Source of the DNA: Akebia trifoliata
Lineage: Eukaryota > Streptophyta > Magnoliopsida > Ranunculales > Lardizabalaceae
Assembly (NCBI GenBank): GCA_017979445.1
Contig: CM030706.1
Coordinates: forward strand, 23,848,281 to 23,912,280
DNA length: 64,000 nucleotides
Direction of reading: 5' to 3'
Notes under the pieces: generated by a model
Databases searched by the model: none
What the model was told of the DNA's origin: nothing
What the model saw: the letters and a program-made list of their open reading frames with translations, nothing else
Shown here: one piece after another, positions 22,561 to 32,849 of the stretch
Layout: the number at the start of each line of letters is the position of its first letter
How positions within the stretch are numbered: position 1 is the stretch's first letter
Made by a program: the position numbers and the translations under genes

Positions 22561-23058
22561 CGAGATTGGTTAGAAAAACTGCCATTTGCACTATGGGCAT
22601 ATCGAACTTCAATTCAATCCTCTACTGGAACTACTCCCTACTCCTTAGTGTATGGCATGGAAGCGGTCTTGCCAGTTGAAATGGAAATTCCATCTCTCAG
22701 GGTCTTGTTGGAAAGTCAGTTGTCAGAAACAGATTGGGTTCGCCAGCGATATGAAGAATTGAATTTGATCGAAGAAAAATGACTGAGAGCTTTGTATCAC
22801 GTGCAAGCTTATCAAAGAAGAGTCGCCTGTGCATTTGACAAAAAGATCAAGGCCCGTCACTTACAAGTCGAGGATTTAGTACTCAAAGAGAATCGGGCAC
22901 CTATCTTTGACCCTAGAGGGAAGTTCAAATCAAATTGGGAAGGTCCGTACATCATCAAGGAAATATTACCAGGAAAAGCTGTCAGGCTTGAAGATCATGA
23001 TGGAATCGAGTTACAAAAACCAATCAACCTTGACCAAATCAAACGGTACTACATTTAA
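22561..23058 (+). pseudogene. Integrase C-terminal segment of element I (zinc and catalytic domains deleted)
   Basis: In frame 1 from 22564: DWLEKLPFALWAYRTS, then TPYSLVYGMEAVLPVEMEIP, the segment that normally follows the DDE core. A TGA at 22782 precedes LRALYHVQAYQRR, then FKSNWEGPYIIKEILPGKAV (the GPY/F module) and the end INLDQIKRYYI at 23058. The HHCC zinc finger and the D,D-35-E catalytic core are absent: RNase H ends at about 22558 and this piece begins six bases later. Confidence 0.88.
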
Positions 23059-24525
23059 GGAGGCCATTTTTTACCGAATCAATTTTCCTACTACCTAGTT
23101 CATTATCTCCTTTCTCAACCCCTTTGCAACCTGTTCAAAAAGAGAAAAATTATGCCTTTTACTTCTTAGCCTGATTACCTAACCCAGGGGAGGGAAAAAT
23201 TCGAACTATGTCTTGGTCTGATCCTAAAATTCTGGGGTACGTAGGCAACCTGAGAAGTTACTTTAGGCCCGACCACATCAAAATAAAAGAATAGATTCCC
23301 CGACAAAAAAAAAAATCTAAAAATAAAAAAAAAAATTCATCCAAAATGGGGAAGAAAATTCAAGAAATTTTTTTAAATGAAATGCCACACAAGGGGCATT
23401 TAGGTTTTTGAGCCTCAAAATTCCTTCCTTTTTTATACCCAGTCCTAAGCCTACCTATAAAAGTCCTCCAAAGTACCGTACGAATGGTCAAGGAAGATAG
23501 CAAAGCATGATCAGATAGTAACTCTAAAAGTTCAGAGGAGAAGAAAAAGATAAAAAAAAATGATGAAGCCTGCTAAGTTGAAAACCCGAAAAGGGCGACT
23601 TAGGCAAAAATTAAGGCAAGTTCGCAAGGTTGAAAATCTAAAAGGACAACTTTGACAACAATTAGAGCCAATAAAAAAAAAAGCTCGCTAGATCGAAAAT
23701 CTGAAAAGGCAATCTAGGTAAAAATTAGAGCAAGCTCGATAGATTGAAAACCTGAAAAGGCGATCTAGGCAAAAGTTAGAGCAACAAAGAAAAACAGAAG
23801 AAAATCCCAAGCTGAGAGCGGTCCAAGCTGAAACATCAGAAGTCCGAATAATCAAGTTCAATACTTAGCTTAAACCAGGCATAGACTCGGAAGTCACAAG
23901 TATCTTGTCTACGATCGATCTGAAAATTCTTACTTCTCCAAGTGAACCAAGAGAAAAAAAGATGAATTCTATGATGAGTCTCAAAAGGAAATATTTTTGT
24001 TCTCTTGAGCCTGACTCAAAATCTTCAATAAAATTAGTCAAAATAAAAGTTGGATCTTTATTGCGCTTGTGGTAATCAAATATTTTAAACCTTCATACAA
24101 GGGGCATTTTTCTTTTTCCTCTAATACGTAGTTTCTCCTTATACTAGGGGCATTTTTTTATTTTACATGATGTATTCAATTATCTCCAGTGTCATATTGG
24201 TTATCAAACCAGGGGCATTTTATGTTTGAGCAATGTTAATCCTAAAAGGGAACCCCAAACTTAAGGTTATCCTCTTGATAACAGTTTTTTGAAAAACTCT
24301 TGAGGTTCACAAGAAATAAAAACTCAGTTTTTAAATTCATAAAAATTTTGGATAAAACCTTGAGGTTCAAACAAAAGCATTTTGGATTTCACATTTGGAA
24401 TAGGAGACAGGGTATTCATTCTTTCCCTGATCTATCCATTCCCAGATTCGATCACTCTTTTCCAGATTCATTTTCAATCATTTCTTTCCCATATTTATTC
24501 CTTCATTCTCAGTTTTACTCAGTCA
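23059..24525 (+). other. 3'UTR of element I, proximal part
   Basis: Non-coding. A-rich runs at 23305-23335 and 23535-23560; short semi-repeats of the GCAAGCTCG type at 23580-23780. Collinear with 7063-8312. Confidence 0.75.
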
Positions 24526-25068
24526 GATGCCGTCAAGGGTTTTCTCGAAATTATGCTCAGTTACCGCCAAGGGTTTTCTCGAAGCTATACTCAGATACCG
24601 CCGAGTGTTTTCTCGGAATTATGCTCAGATGCCACCGAGGGTTTTTCTCGGAATTATGCTCAGTTACCACAGAGGGTTTTCTCGGAATTATGCTCAGATG
24701 CCGTCGAGGGTTTTCTCGAAACTATGCTCAGATGCCGTCGAGGGTTTTCTCGGAATTATGCTCAGATGTCGTCGAGGGTTTTCTCGGAATTATGCTCAGA
24801 TGCCGCCGAGAGATTTCTCATAATTATGCTCAGATGCCGCTGAGGGTTTTCTCGGAATTATGCTCAGTTACCGTCAAGGGTTTTCTCGGAATTATGCTCA
24901 GATGCCGCCGGGGGTTTTCTCGGAATTATGCTCAGATCCCGCAGAGAGTTTTCTCAGAATTATGCTCCGATGCCGCCGAGGGTTTTCTAGGAATTATGCT
25001 CAGATGCCGTCAAGGGTTTTCTCGGAACTATGCTCAGATATAGCAAAGGGTTTCTCGGAATTATGCTC
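24526..25068 (+). repeat. Minisatellite, about 16 copies of a 34-bp unit
   Basis: Units run from GATGCCGTCGAGGG through TTTTCTCGGAATTATGCTCA with few changes. Because 34 is not a multiple of 3, a frame cycles through three phases every 102 bp, and all three plus-strand frames happen to be open. This gives the long frames at 24300-25043, 24382-24843, 24527-24823 and 24860-25249; they are by-products of the array, not genes. Confidence 0.95.
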
Positions 25069-25406
25069 ACTTTATGCTCAGTTTAGCTCAATTTATATTC
25101 ATTTTGTGCTCAAATTTTACTCAGACCTTTTGAAATCTACCTCAGATTTTAAGTCCACACACTTGCACAGTTCTTACGTCACTCAAAGAGAATTTTTTAA
25201 AATTCAAGGATCTGACACTGCCAGTGAGAGCTCGCGCTCAAGGACCTAACATTTTCTTAGTTCAGGGAGAGTTTTACCCTCAAGGATCTGAACACCCCGA
25301 CGAATTGCTAAATCAGGCTGCAAAATGAACTATCACTAGCTTTGGCATTCAGATATCGCACTATCCACCAAAATAGATTTGCTATCTAGTTTGCTTCAAC
25401 CCTCTG
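25069..25406 (+). other. Distal 3'UTR of element I
   Basis: Degenerate TATGCTCA/TTTACTCA sequence, then unique sequence similar to 9180-9418 of element II. No gene. Confidence 0.6.
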
Positions 25407-25421
25407 CCAAAAAGGGGCATC
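25407..25421 (+). other. Polypurine tract of element I
   Basis: CCAAAAAGGGGCATC directly before the 3' LTR start at 25422. Confidence 0.75.
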
Positions 25422-27098
25422 TGTAGACACCCCACTTTTGCATCAGCCTGATTAATCAACTCGTTAATCCGATCGCAACAGTTCCCAATGATGGATGTCT
25501 ATTCTAATGCTTTATTTTTTACTAGATAAGTTTCAGAAATCCGGATGAGGTATCTTGAACTGACAAAACTTATAAACCACGCTACGATAGGAAAATACGA
25601 CCCCATAAACATAGAAATCATCATCTTACAGACCAAAAAAAAGCTTCACGATAAAAATCACTAAAAATTACCAAAATACCCCTAACATCAAAACAACCCT
25701 AGAGTCTACGTTACGATTAGGAAAAATCATTCAAACACATAAAATTACAAATTGAAATCAAATAAATCATTTCGTCAATTTTCACAAAATTCGACAAAAT
25801 TACGAAAATGCCCCTTATAAAGTCCATGACCATTTCATATAAGAAATTTCATAAATGACAAAAACCAACATTCCCATTGAATTTCTTATGAAAAACTGAT
25901 TCTAAAACATCCTGGAACATTGAAAAACGACTTAAAACGTAAAAAGTCCTCTCCGAGGGCAAAACGATAATTTTACAATTTTAATAATTAAAAATTTTGA
26001 AATTAATAAATAAACCATTAAATAATGTAAAGTGAAACATTAATAAAATTAATTTAAAATTTTGAACAAAAAAATCGATCAATCAGGTTTTCAAGTAAAA
26101 TTGTTGATGGTTGCCAGGATATTTATTCAAGGACCCCTCCATTTGGGGGCCCAAAGAATTAAAGATATAATAAAAGGGGGTTCTCCAAAAATTAAAGTCA
26201 ATCAAGTAAGACTAAAGTCAACCTTAAAATCAATCAAGTAAAACTAAGGTCAAGATATTAAAAGCCAACCAAGAAAGACTAAAGTCAAAGTATTAAAGTC
26301 AATCTCATAAGACTAAAGTCAAAATCCTAAATCAAAACCCTAATCTAAACTAATCAAGTCAATCTCATAAGACTAAAGTCAAAACCCTAAATTAAAACCC
26401 TAAAGATTAAGTCAATCTCATAAGACCAAAGTCAAAACCCTAATTAAAACTCTAAAAGAAATCCTAATCAAACCCTAATGCTTCTAAAAACTTTATAAAT
26501 AGGAGCCTCCACACCCTATTTTCGTATCAAAGAAAAAATCCTAGAAAAAGTAGGTGAAGAAGCCTCCACAACCTCCCCAAAACCCTAATTTTGAAGCCCC
26601 AACTCCTTACTTAACACCCATACTTTGATTTTAGCCCAAAAAATACTTAGAAGCCTTTCAAAAACATCCCAAAATTCATAACAAATTCAAAGACTCCAGA
26701 TCCAAGAAGGAGATACCTTGCCAAGGAGATCAGAAATCAGATCCGGAGACAGAACGAAACAAGGAGTACGGTACAAGGAGCAGTTTCATCAGATCTGAGG
26801 GAATAGAACCTTTGTGTATCGAAGGTAAAATTTCGATTATTTTTTTTATCTAGGTTTTATCATTAGCAATATAATCTTATTTGGGATAAGTAGAGACCGA
26901 CATTGGTCGGGCGGGGTTGGTGCCAACACCTTCCAACCCCGTAATGTGATCCTCGGATTCAATTTTTCTGTAGTAGATTAGTTTTTTATCTGTTTAGAGT
27001 CATTGATCGGTTCCTAGACCGTAATAACTAGGTGGCAACTCCCAAACCTCAAGGGTCAAAAGGGGATCCGCGCACCCCGCGGATCGAGGGCGCTTTCA
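25422..27098 (+). mobile_element. 3' LTR of element I
   Basis: TGTAGACACCCC start, GCGCTTTCA end, TATA box at 26494-26502. Scattered substitutions relative to 11294-13040 show the insertion is not very recent but younger than element II. Confidence 0.92.
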
Positions 27099-27103
27099 CC
27101 CAC
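27099..27103 (+). repeat. Target-site duplication CCCAC, right copy
   Basis: Matches 11289-11293; the next bases (ATAGGTAAGTTTAG) resume the LTR of element II exactly where 11293 left it. Confidence 0.9.
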
Positions 27104-28668
27104 ATAGGTAAGTTTAGTTTGGTTTAATTCTTATTTTTTTTATCTTTTTATTTCCCTTTCTCTTTCCGTTTACTCTCCGACTTACTTTTTCACATATGGG
27201 TGGGATTAGGGAAATAGAGTTGTTGCGATTTCTCTCTTTGTTTATGTCGTGTATTGGTAGGATAGAGATTTCCAACATTATATAGTTTTTTTCAATTTTT
27301 GTTCTTTATATTCTTTGTATTAATAGGACTAGGGAAATATTTTTCATTTTTTTAGGTTCTATTTATTTTTGCATATCGCTAGAATTAGGAGAATATTTGT
27401 CTTGTTATTTTTATTTTATTTTGATATTTTTATGCATCTTTGTTATGAGTCGATCCTTGTATTTATGCATGATGATCCTATACGATTTTTACAAGGGATT
27501 TGTAATGATTCGAAAACTATTCCATGTGATAATACATTTTAGTATGACGAGCATATATGTCTTGATTGATAATTGTTTCGAAAAAATTGAGAGGCATGTC
27601 GTCGGAAGATAATTGCTTTGGAAAAATTGAATATTACGTATGCGTGCCCATTCAGGTCAATTTAGGAATTATATGAATTTCTTTGACTTGAAAATTTTGT
27701 ATGCATTGGTATTAGTTGATCTCCAATTTAGTAAGTATGATAACATGGATTCTCTGTTTTTGACAAATTTCCAATTTGATGATTCTTGGCAAATCTAAAA
27801 CCTTCCAATTTGGAAATTCATTTTAATACAATTCTCCTTTTAGAAATTATTTGTAGGTTATTGGAAAATTCATATTTGAAAACCTTCTAATAGGAGATTG
27901 CATAATTTTTTATTTTAGGAAAGGCACATACTTGTAAATTTCCATTTTGGGAATTTCATATTTTATCAATTTCCCAATTTAGAAGATTCTGCATCCTTAT
28001 ATTTAGAAGGTTCACATTTATGGAAAGTTGGGAGTTTATAATTTAGAAATTTACATTTTTTGAAACTTTCTATTTTGAAAAATGTATCTTTTTAAAATTT
28101 CTAATTTGAGAATTCAACACATAGTTTTTGAATTCTAATTTGGGAAACTTCAGATTCCAATTTTGAAATCCTAAGTTCTAATTTGACAGTTTCTATTTTA
28201 GACAGTTTGGAAAATACTTGCAGGTGGAATTTTGATAATTGATTTTAGATCATGGAGCTAATCAGGGCTTTTTCAAACCCTTCCATATCTTATGGAATTC
28301 AAAGGATAATCATGTAATAATTGGGACATTTTTTGTCATAGGATTTGTTTGGCAAACCCAACATAAATTGATGATGATGATTGGACTGTGACCTTGACCG
28401 TAGTCTTTATATGTTGACCATTGGATGGTTTTGGATTGTAGTAGAGACCGATCATCTTGATCGAGAGGGTTCGGTGCCTAACACCTTTCGAAACCCGTAA
28501 TCTAACCCCTTACCCATATCTTTGATCCGTGGATCGATCCATATCCATTTGGAGTTATTTATGGTTCCTAGACCTAAACTAGGTGGCGACTCCCATTTCT
28601 CAAAAGTCCCCCATTTACAAATCGGACCCATATCCACTATTTAGTGAAGACGGGTCGAGGCGATTTCA
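27104..28668 (+). mobile_element. 3' LTR of element II, 3' part
   Basis: Continuation of 9434-11293 after element I. Matches 1183-2744 almost base for base, including the frame at 27397-27612 (equal to 1476-1691), which is therefore LTR sequence and not a gene. Confidence 0.88.
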
Positions 28669-28734
28669 GGTAGGGACTTGTCTTCATTTTTATAGTTCAA
28701 ATTTCCCATCTTGCATTTCCTTTCAGATCTCTCA

Positions 28735-29445
28735 AAAACCTTTGGACTTCTTAAAGGTCAAATTAGTTATATTTCCTTCTGTAGTTTGGGTCTTTCAAAG
28801 ACTTTTGGAGTGCTTAAAGATCAAAATAATCATATTTCTTTTCTTAGTTCGGGTTTCTAAAAGAATTTTGGACCTCTTAAAGGATAAAATAGTCCTATTT
28901 TCTATTGTAGTTTGGGTCTCTCAAAGACTTTTGAACCTCTTAAAGGTCAAATTAGTTGCATTTCTTTTCGTAGTTCGAGTCTCTCAAAGACCTCTAGACC
29001 TCTAAAAGGTCAAATTAGTTGTATTTTCTTCCGTAATTCGGGTCTCTCAAAGACCTTTGAACCACTTAAACATCAAAATAGTTGCATTTCTTTACATAGT
29101 TTGGGTCTCTCAAAAATCTTTGGACCTCTTAAAGGTCAAATTAGTCGTATTTCTTTTCATAGTTTGGGTCTCTGAAAAACCTTTGAACCTCTTAAAAGTC
29201 AAATTAGTCGTATTTCCTTTCGTAGTTTGGGTCTTTCAAAACCTTTGGACCTGTTAAAGGTCAAAATAGTCGTATTTCTGTTCTTAGTTCCCAAAGAACT
29301 TTGGACCTCTTAAAGGTCAAATTAATTGCATTTCCTTTTGTAGTTCAGGTCTCTCAAAGACCTTTGACCCTCTTAAAATCAAATTAGTCACATTTCCTTC
29401 TGTAGTTTGAGTCTTTCAAAGACCTTTAGACCTCTTCAAAGTCAT
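28735..29445 (-). repeat. Minisatellite, about 12 copies of a 63-bp unit
   Basis: Units of the form GACCTCTTAAAGGTCAAATT, then AGTCGTATTTCCTTTCGTAG, then TTTGGGTCTCTCAAAGAC. The unit is exactly 21 codons in most copies, which keeps frames open at 28583-29005, 28912-29175 and 29057-29257; these are repeat artefacts. Copies vary by 10-20 percent by eye, so the array is older than the 34-bp one. Confidence 0.9.
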
Positions 29446-29656
29446 CTTAGCATTCATTTCTTACTTTTTTCCTTCTTTCATTGCTTAAGGGTCCTTAGTA
29501 GAACATATTAGATTCATCTAAGATAGTTTTTCTGTATTCCTTTAGGCATTAAAAAAAATAGAGAAATAATAAAAGATTGCAACTAGGATCATCCTTTCTC
29601 TTAAATCTTTTAGGGTCTCTTTTAACCTCATCATAAAAGGGGCTTTTTATTGACCT

Positions 29657-29688
<32 letters not shown>

Positions 29689-30567
29689 TAAAGTCATCAT
29701 TTTCTTTGAACCAAAAATGGATCTTGTCTTTTTCTTTGTTAAAGGTACCTATGCTTCAGAGCAATCTTCTGCACTAAGGGTGCAAACATTGGGCGTGTAA
29801 AGAGTAGAGGATTGAGATGAGGGGCTACAAAAAAAATTCGGTATCATCTTAGGTCTAAGACTGCTATCATGGAGCCAATAGATAGATCTAAGCCCTTAGT
29901 TATAGAAAACTCATTTGTTATAGACAATCTGACTAGATACTATCCGGTTAAAAGAAATAGTAAAGGAGAAATACCCACGTACCAAATGTGGGACACACTA
30001 ATTTATTACATGGATCATCAAAGCCTTACAACTTGACCTTCGTGGGTCAACTTGGACTTACAATACTTTAAAGAGTTAGCACACAATCCGTTGGGATTTT
30101 TTTTTCAAAACGTGTCATAAACCTCTAACCAAAAACTATGGATGATTGGCGATATGTAGGTTGAAGGTTCTCAAATCTTCAAACCTCCACACAAGCTGAA
30201 GTAAGTATTTCATAGATTGGTGATTGAGTTAGATATTTTCATCTCTCTGTCTTAAGGTAAGCGACCTCAAGACATAAGAATACTTGGATCCAGAGCTAGA
30301 TAGTTTTTATAAGATGGGTGGTTTGTGCAATTGCTATGATCGAAAGGTGCACAAGTGCATTTTTTAAAGAAAAAGATATGCCAACTTTGCAAATAAATCA
30401 ATCCCACAAGGTAACCCAAATTCTCTTATTATTACAAATATTTACCACTCAAAAGAAAAGAACAGAAAGAAAACAAAACAATATTAGCTACAAGAAGAAA
30501 AAATACAACAAGTCAAAGTTTAAAAATGTACACCAATCATCATTAAAATTTTGGTTTGAACCCTTGG
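29446..30567 (-). other. Leader of element III, no gene
   Basis: AT-rich non-coding sequence with an A run plus AT microsatellite at 29657-29690. No gag-like or ORF1-like protein was recognised. Confidence 0.5.
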
Positions 30568-30590
30568 TTTCTCTAGTGAAGTCGTCAGAC
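30568..30590 (-). other. Primer-binding site of element III
   Basis: Minus-strand reading TGACGACTTCACTAGAG directly after the LTR end, a decayed version of TGACGACTCCACTGGGG in element I. Confidence 0.65.
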
Positions 30591-32849
30591 TGTAAATACG
30601 TGGGCTTTGAAACCCTTAAAGAGGTTTTGAACCCATCAACATGAATTTAGGAGTCGCTACCAATCAATTAAAATGTGAATGGACACTATAAAAAGTTTTT
30701 AAAATTCTATTTTATTGGCTTGTAGTGACTCACATATCCAAAAGATAAGAGAAAATAGTCCTCCTACAAATTTAAGGTAAGGAGGTTCAGTTGAAGGACA
30801 AGGAATGTGCTAAGCACTTTCTTCCTCCTATACAAAGATGATTACCAATATATGACCAAATGGTATGATTGAAAAATCTCGTTTTTGAGTTTTAAAAATA
30901 TAAGCGATTATAAATAAAAGTTAAAAATAATTAACTATAATTTAGCTCTAGAAAATGAACAAATTAAGATAGTAAGCAATATAAAATTAAAAAAGGTGTT
31001 TGCTGGAATTTTTCATGAACCTAAGATTTTGATGAGAATTCACATAGATTTCACCTTTTTGGATCTAAAGGTTCTTTTAAAGGGTATGTACTCATTTGGG
31101 AGCATCTTTTTGTTAGTTTAGCCTTTAATAGGTGTCTATAAGCTGGACACCACAATGGGAAGACTAGAGACCATATGCATGAGATTTTATTCATTCTAGA
31201 CTATTTTTGTTGGCTCTAAAGATTGAATATAGGTCTATAAGGACCTACACTCTTGCATGTAGCTATCTTAAAACTTAGTGTGTACAAAGTGTATGCATGT
31301 AATGGACTTAAAAAGAGAAGAATAACTCCAAGGAGGGATTACTCTTTAGCTCTTAAGCCATTAAGAAACTAAATGAAAAAATTTTATTCTATGAATTAAA
31401 ATTTACAAGGAAAGTAAAGAACACCCAATCTAAGTATTTAAATCTTATAAAAAGTAAATAAACAATTATTCTAATGCTCTTGAAAACTTATTGAGGGCTT
31501 AGAAGAGGAGATTACCTTTATGAGGTTTTACTCACCCCTCTATGCCTCAAACTAAAGAAAATGAAAATCTGCATTGCTAAACACAAGGAAATCTTAAAGG
31601 TAAAAATGGGGAACAGATAAAACAAGAAGGTCTAGAAGGGGGAATAACATAGAAAATATATGAAAAATCACAATTAAAATCCCACCTTGGTCTCTTCTTA
31701 TTTTTGGTTGGAGTTTCTTGGGTATTTAGAAAGGGATTTGGAGAGAGTTTAAGTAGGCTAGAGGACTTTGAGGAGAAACTTGGACAAAATTTTCAATTAC
31801 TAAAGCTCCTCATTTTTTATATTTGGATGGGGGTCTTATTTATAGGATTTTGGGAGACCCTTGGGGATAAATTTATCTTAAATCATAGGGTTTCTAATAT
31901 TTTCAATAAAACCTCTATAGAAAATCCAAATTACTTCTCCTCTTCTTGGACTTGATGGTCTTTACTCACCTATAGGTCTCACCAAATCATGATGATCAAG
32001 AGGATAAGATTGTAAAAGGTCATAATTTCTAGAGAATTCTTTAAGGAGGGTAAAAGAGTCCTAGATCATTGGCTTTGGGTCAAATCCTAGAAAACTAGGC
32101 TAGAAGACATGTAAATATGGACTAGGATTTTGGACATTAAGGTCCTCTAGCCTAACTAATCCTCTAACAACCTAGGGTTAAGAATGTCTTTGCTCACAAG
32201 TTTTAGAGAATTCTATGGGTTGAGTAAAGTTATCAAAAACCTCTTGAACTTGGTCTAATTACATTGACCCTTCTAAGATTGAGGATAAACTTGGGAACAT
32301 ATCAGTAATCTACCTTAGTTTAGTTCTAATAATATGGGGTTAGGGTAGTAATTATACTTATGTGGGGACCAATTTGACCAAGGATCTTTGTTAGAAAAAT
32401 ATAAAAATTACAAGAAGACCATGTTGGTAGGTTTATTGAAGAATTAAAAGAAGGGTAAAAAGTAAAATAAAGGGACTCTCTTGGGGAAAAATTCATTAAG
32501 AAGTGGCTTAAAAGATAATTAACCCTAATCAAATTTGAACACACATGGATTTGTAACGGGTGACCCAAGGCCTGAACAAAAATTATGCCTGGCCATAGGT
32601 CACCCTTGGACTAAGCAAAAATTATGCCTGGTTGTGGATAACCCTTGGACTAGGCAAAAACTTCTCCTAGCCGTGGGTTACCCTTGGTCAGACAAAGAAT
32701 TAAGCAATTTTTTTTAAAAGTCCTTTAGGCCTTGTGGTTCCTTGAAAATTGAGTTTTGAACTCTTTTGGGAATTTCCTTAGATCAAGCCTCTTCTTGTAA
32801 GGTTTTCTATGCTCCCGGGCTCGACTTAGCCAAAAATAAGGTGTCTACA
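30591..32849 (-). mobile_element. LTR of element III (Tat-like, diverged)
   Basis: Minus strand: TGTAGACACC start, end ...TTTACA. Near its 3' end it keeps GCGACTCC (30650-30657), and near 30815 a stretch equivalent to the GTGCCTAACACCTTCC block of other LTRs here. Overall sequence is otherwise distinct. ORFs inside (30318-30644, 31704-31955, 32326-32568) show no protein family features. Confidence 0.7.

Larger units (their letters stand above)
11294..27098 (+). mobile_element. Tat/Ogre-like Ty3 LTR retrotransposon I (inner, 15.8 kb, structurally complete ends, coding-defective)
   Basis: Two LTRs (11294-13040 and 25422-27098), primer-binding site at 13041, polypurine tract at 25407 and a perfect 5-bp TSD. 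Order of parts: long leader, ORF1, gag, protease, G-patch, RT, RNase H, second (archaeal-type) RNase H, integrase tail, 3'UTR minisatellite. The second RNase H and the extra ORF before gag are features of the Tat lineage, including Ogre. Many stops plus internal deletions make it non-autonomous. Confidence 0.92.
867..28668 (+). mobile_element. Tat/Ogre-like Ty3 LTR retrotransposon II (outer, non-autonomous; 5' end cut by the CACTA insertion)
   Basis: Partial 5' LTR (867-2744), primer-binding site, leader, decayed gag, a short pol remnant, integrase tail, 3'UTR minisatellite, polypurine tract and 3' LTR. The 3' LTR is split by element I into 9434-11293 and 27104-28668. LTRs start TGTAGACACC and end TTTCA. 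Both LTR copies end identically (GGCGATTTCA at 2744 and 28668). Internal length is only about 6.7 kb because protease, RT, RNase H and most of integrase are deleted. The sequence after 28668 starts GGTAG, the candidate TSD, which cannot be checked because the left end is outside the window. Confidence 0.85.
28669..32849 (-). mobile_element. Tat-like LTR retrotransposon III, 5' LTR and leader only
   Basis: On the minus strand an LTR starts TGTAGACACC at 32849 and ends at 30591, followed by a Tat-type primer-binding site (30568-30590) and leader sequence down to 28669, where element II begins. Internal coding sequence is not in the window; it would lie beyond element II to the left. Flank 32850-32854 reads TTGGG (candidate TSD, partner not visible). 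Confidence 0.7.

Noticed and set aside
24300..25043. 247-codon frame with a protein repeat
   Set aside because: Generated by the 34-bp tandem repeat, open in three phases; part of the 3'UTR.
28583..29257. Overlapping frames of 66-140 codons
   Set aside because: Produced by the 63-bp repeat unit, a multiple of 3; no start context or domain.
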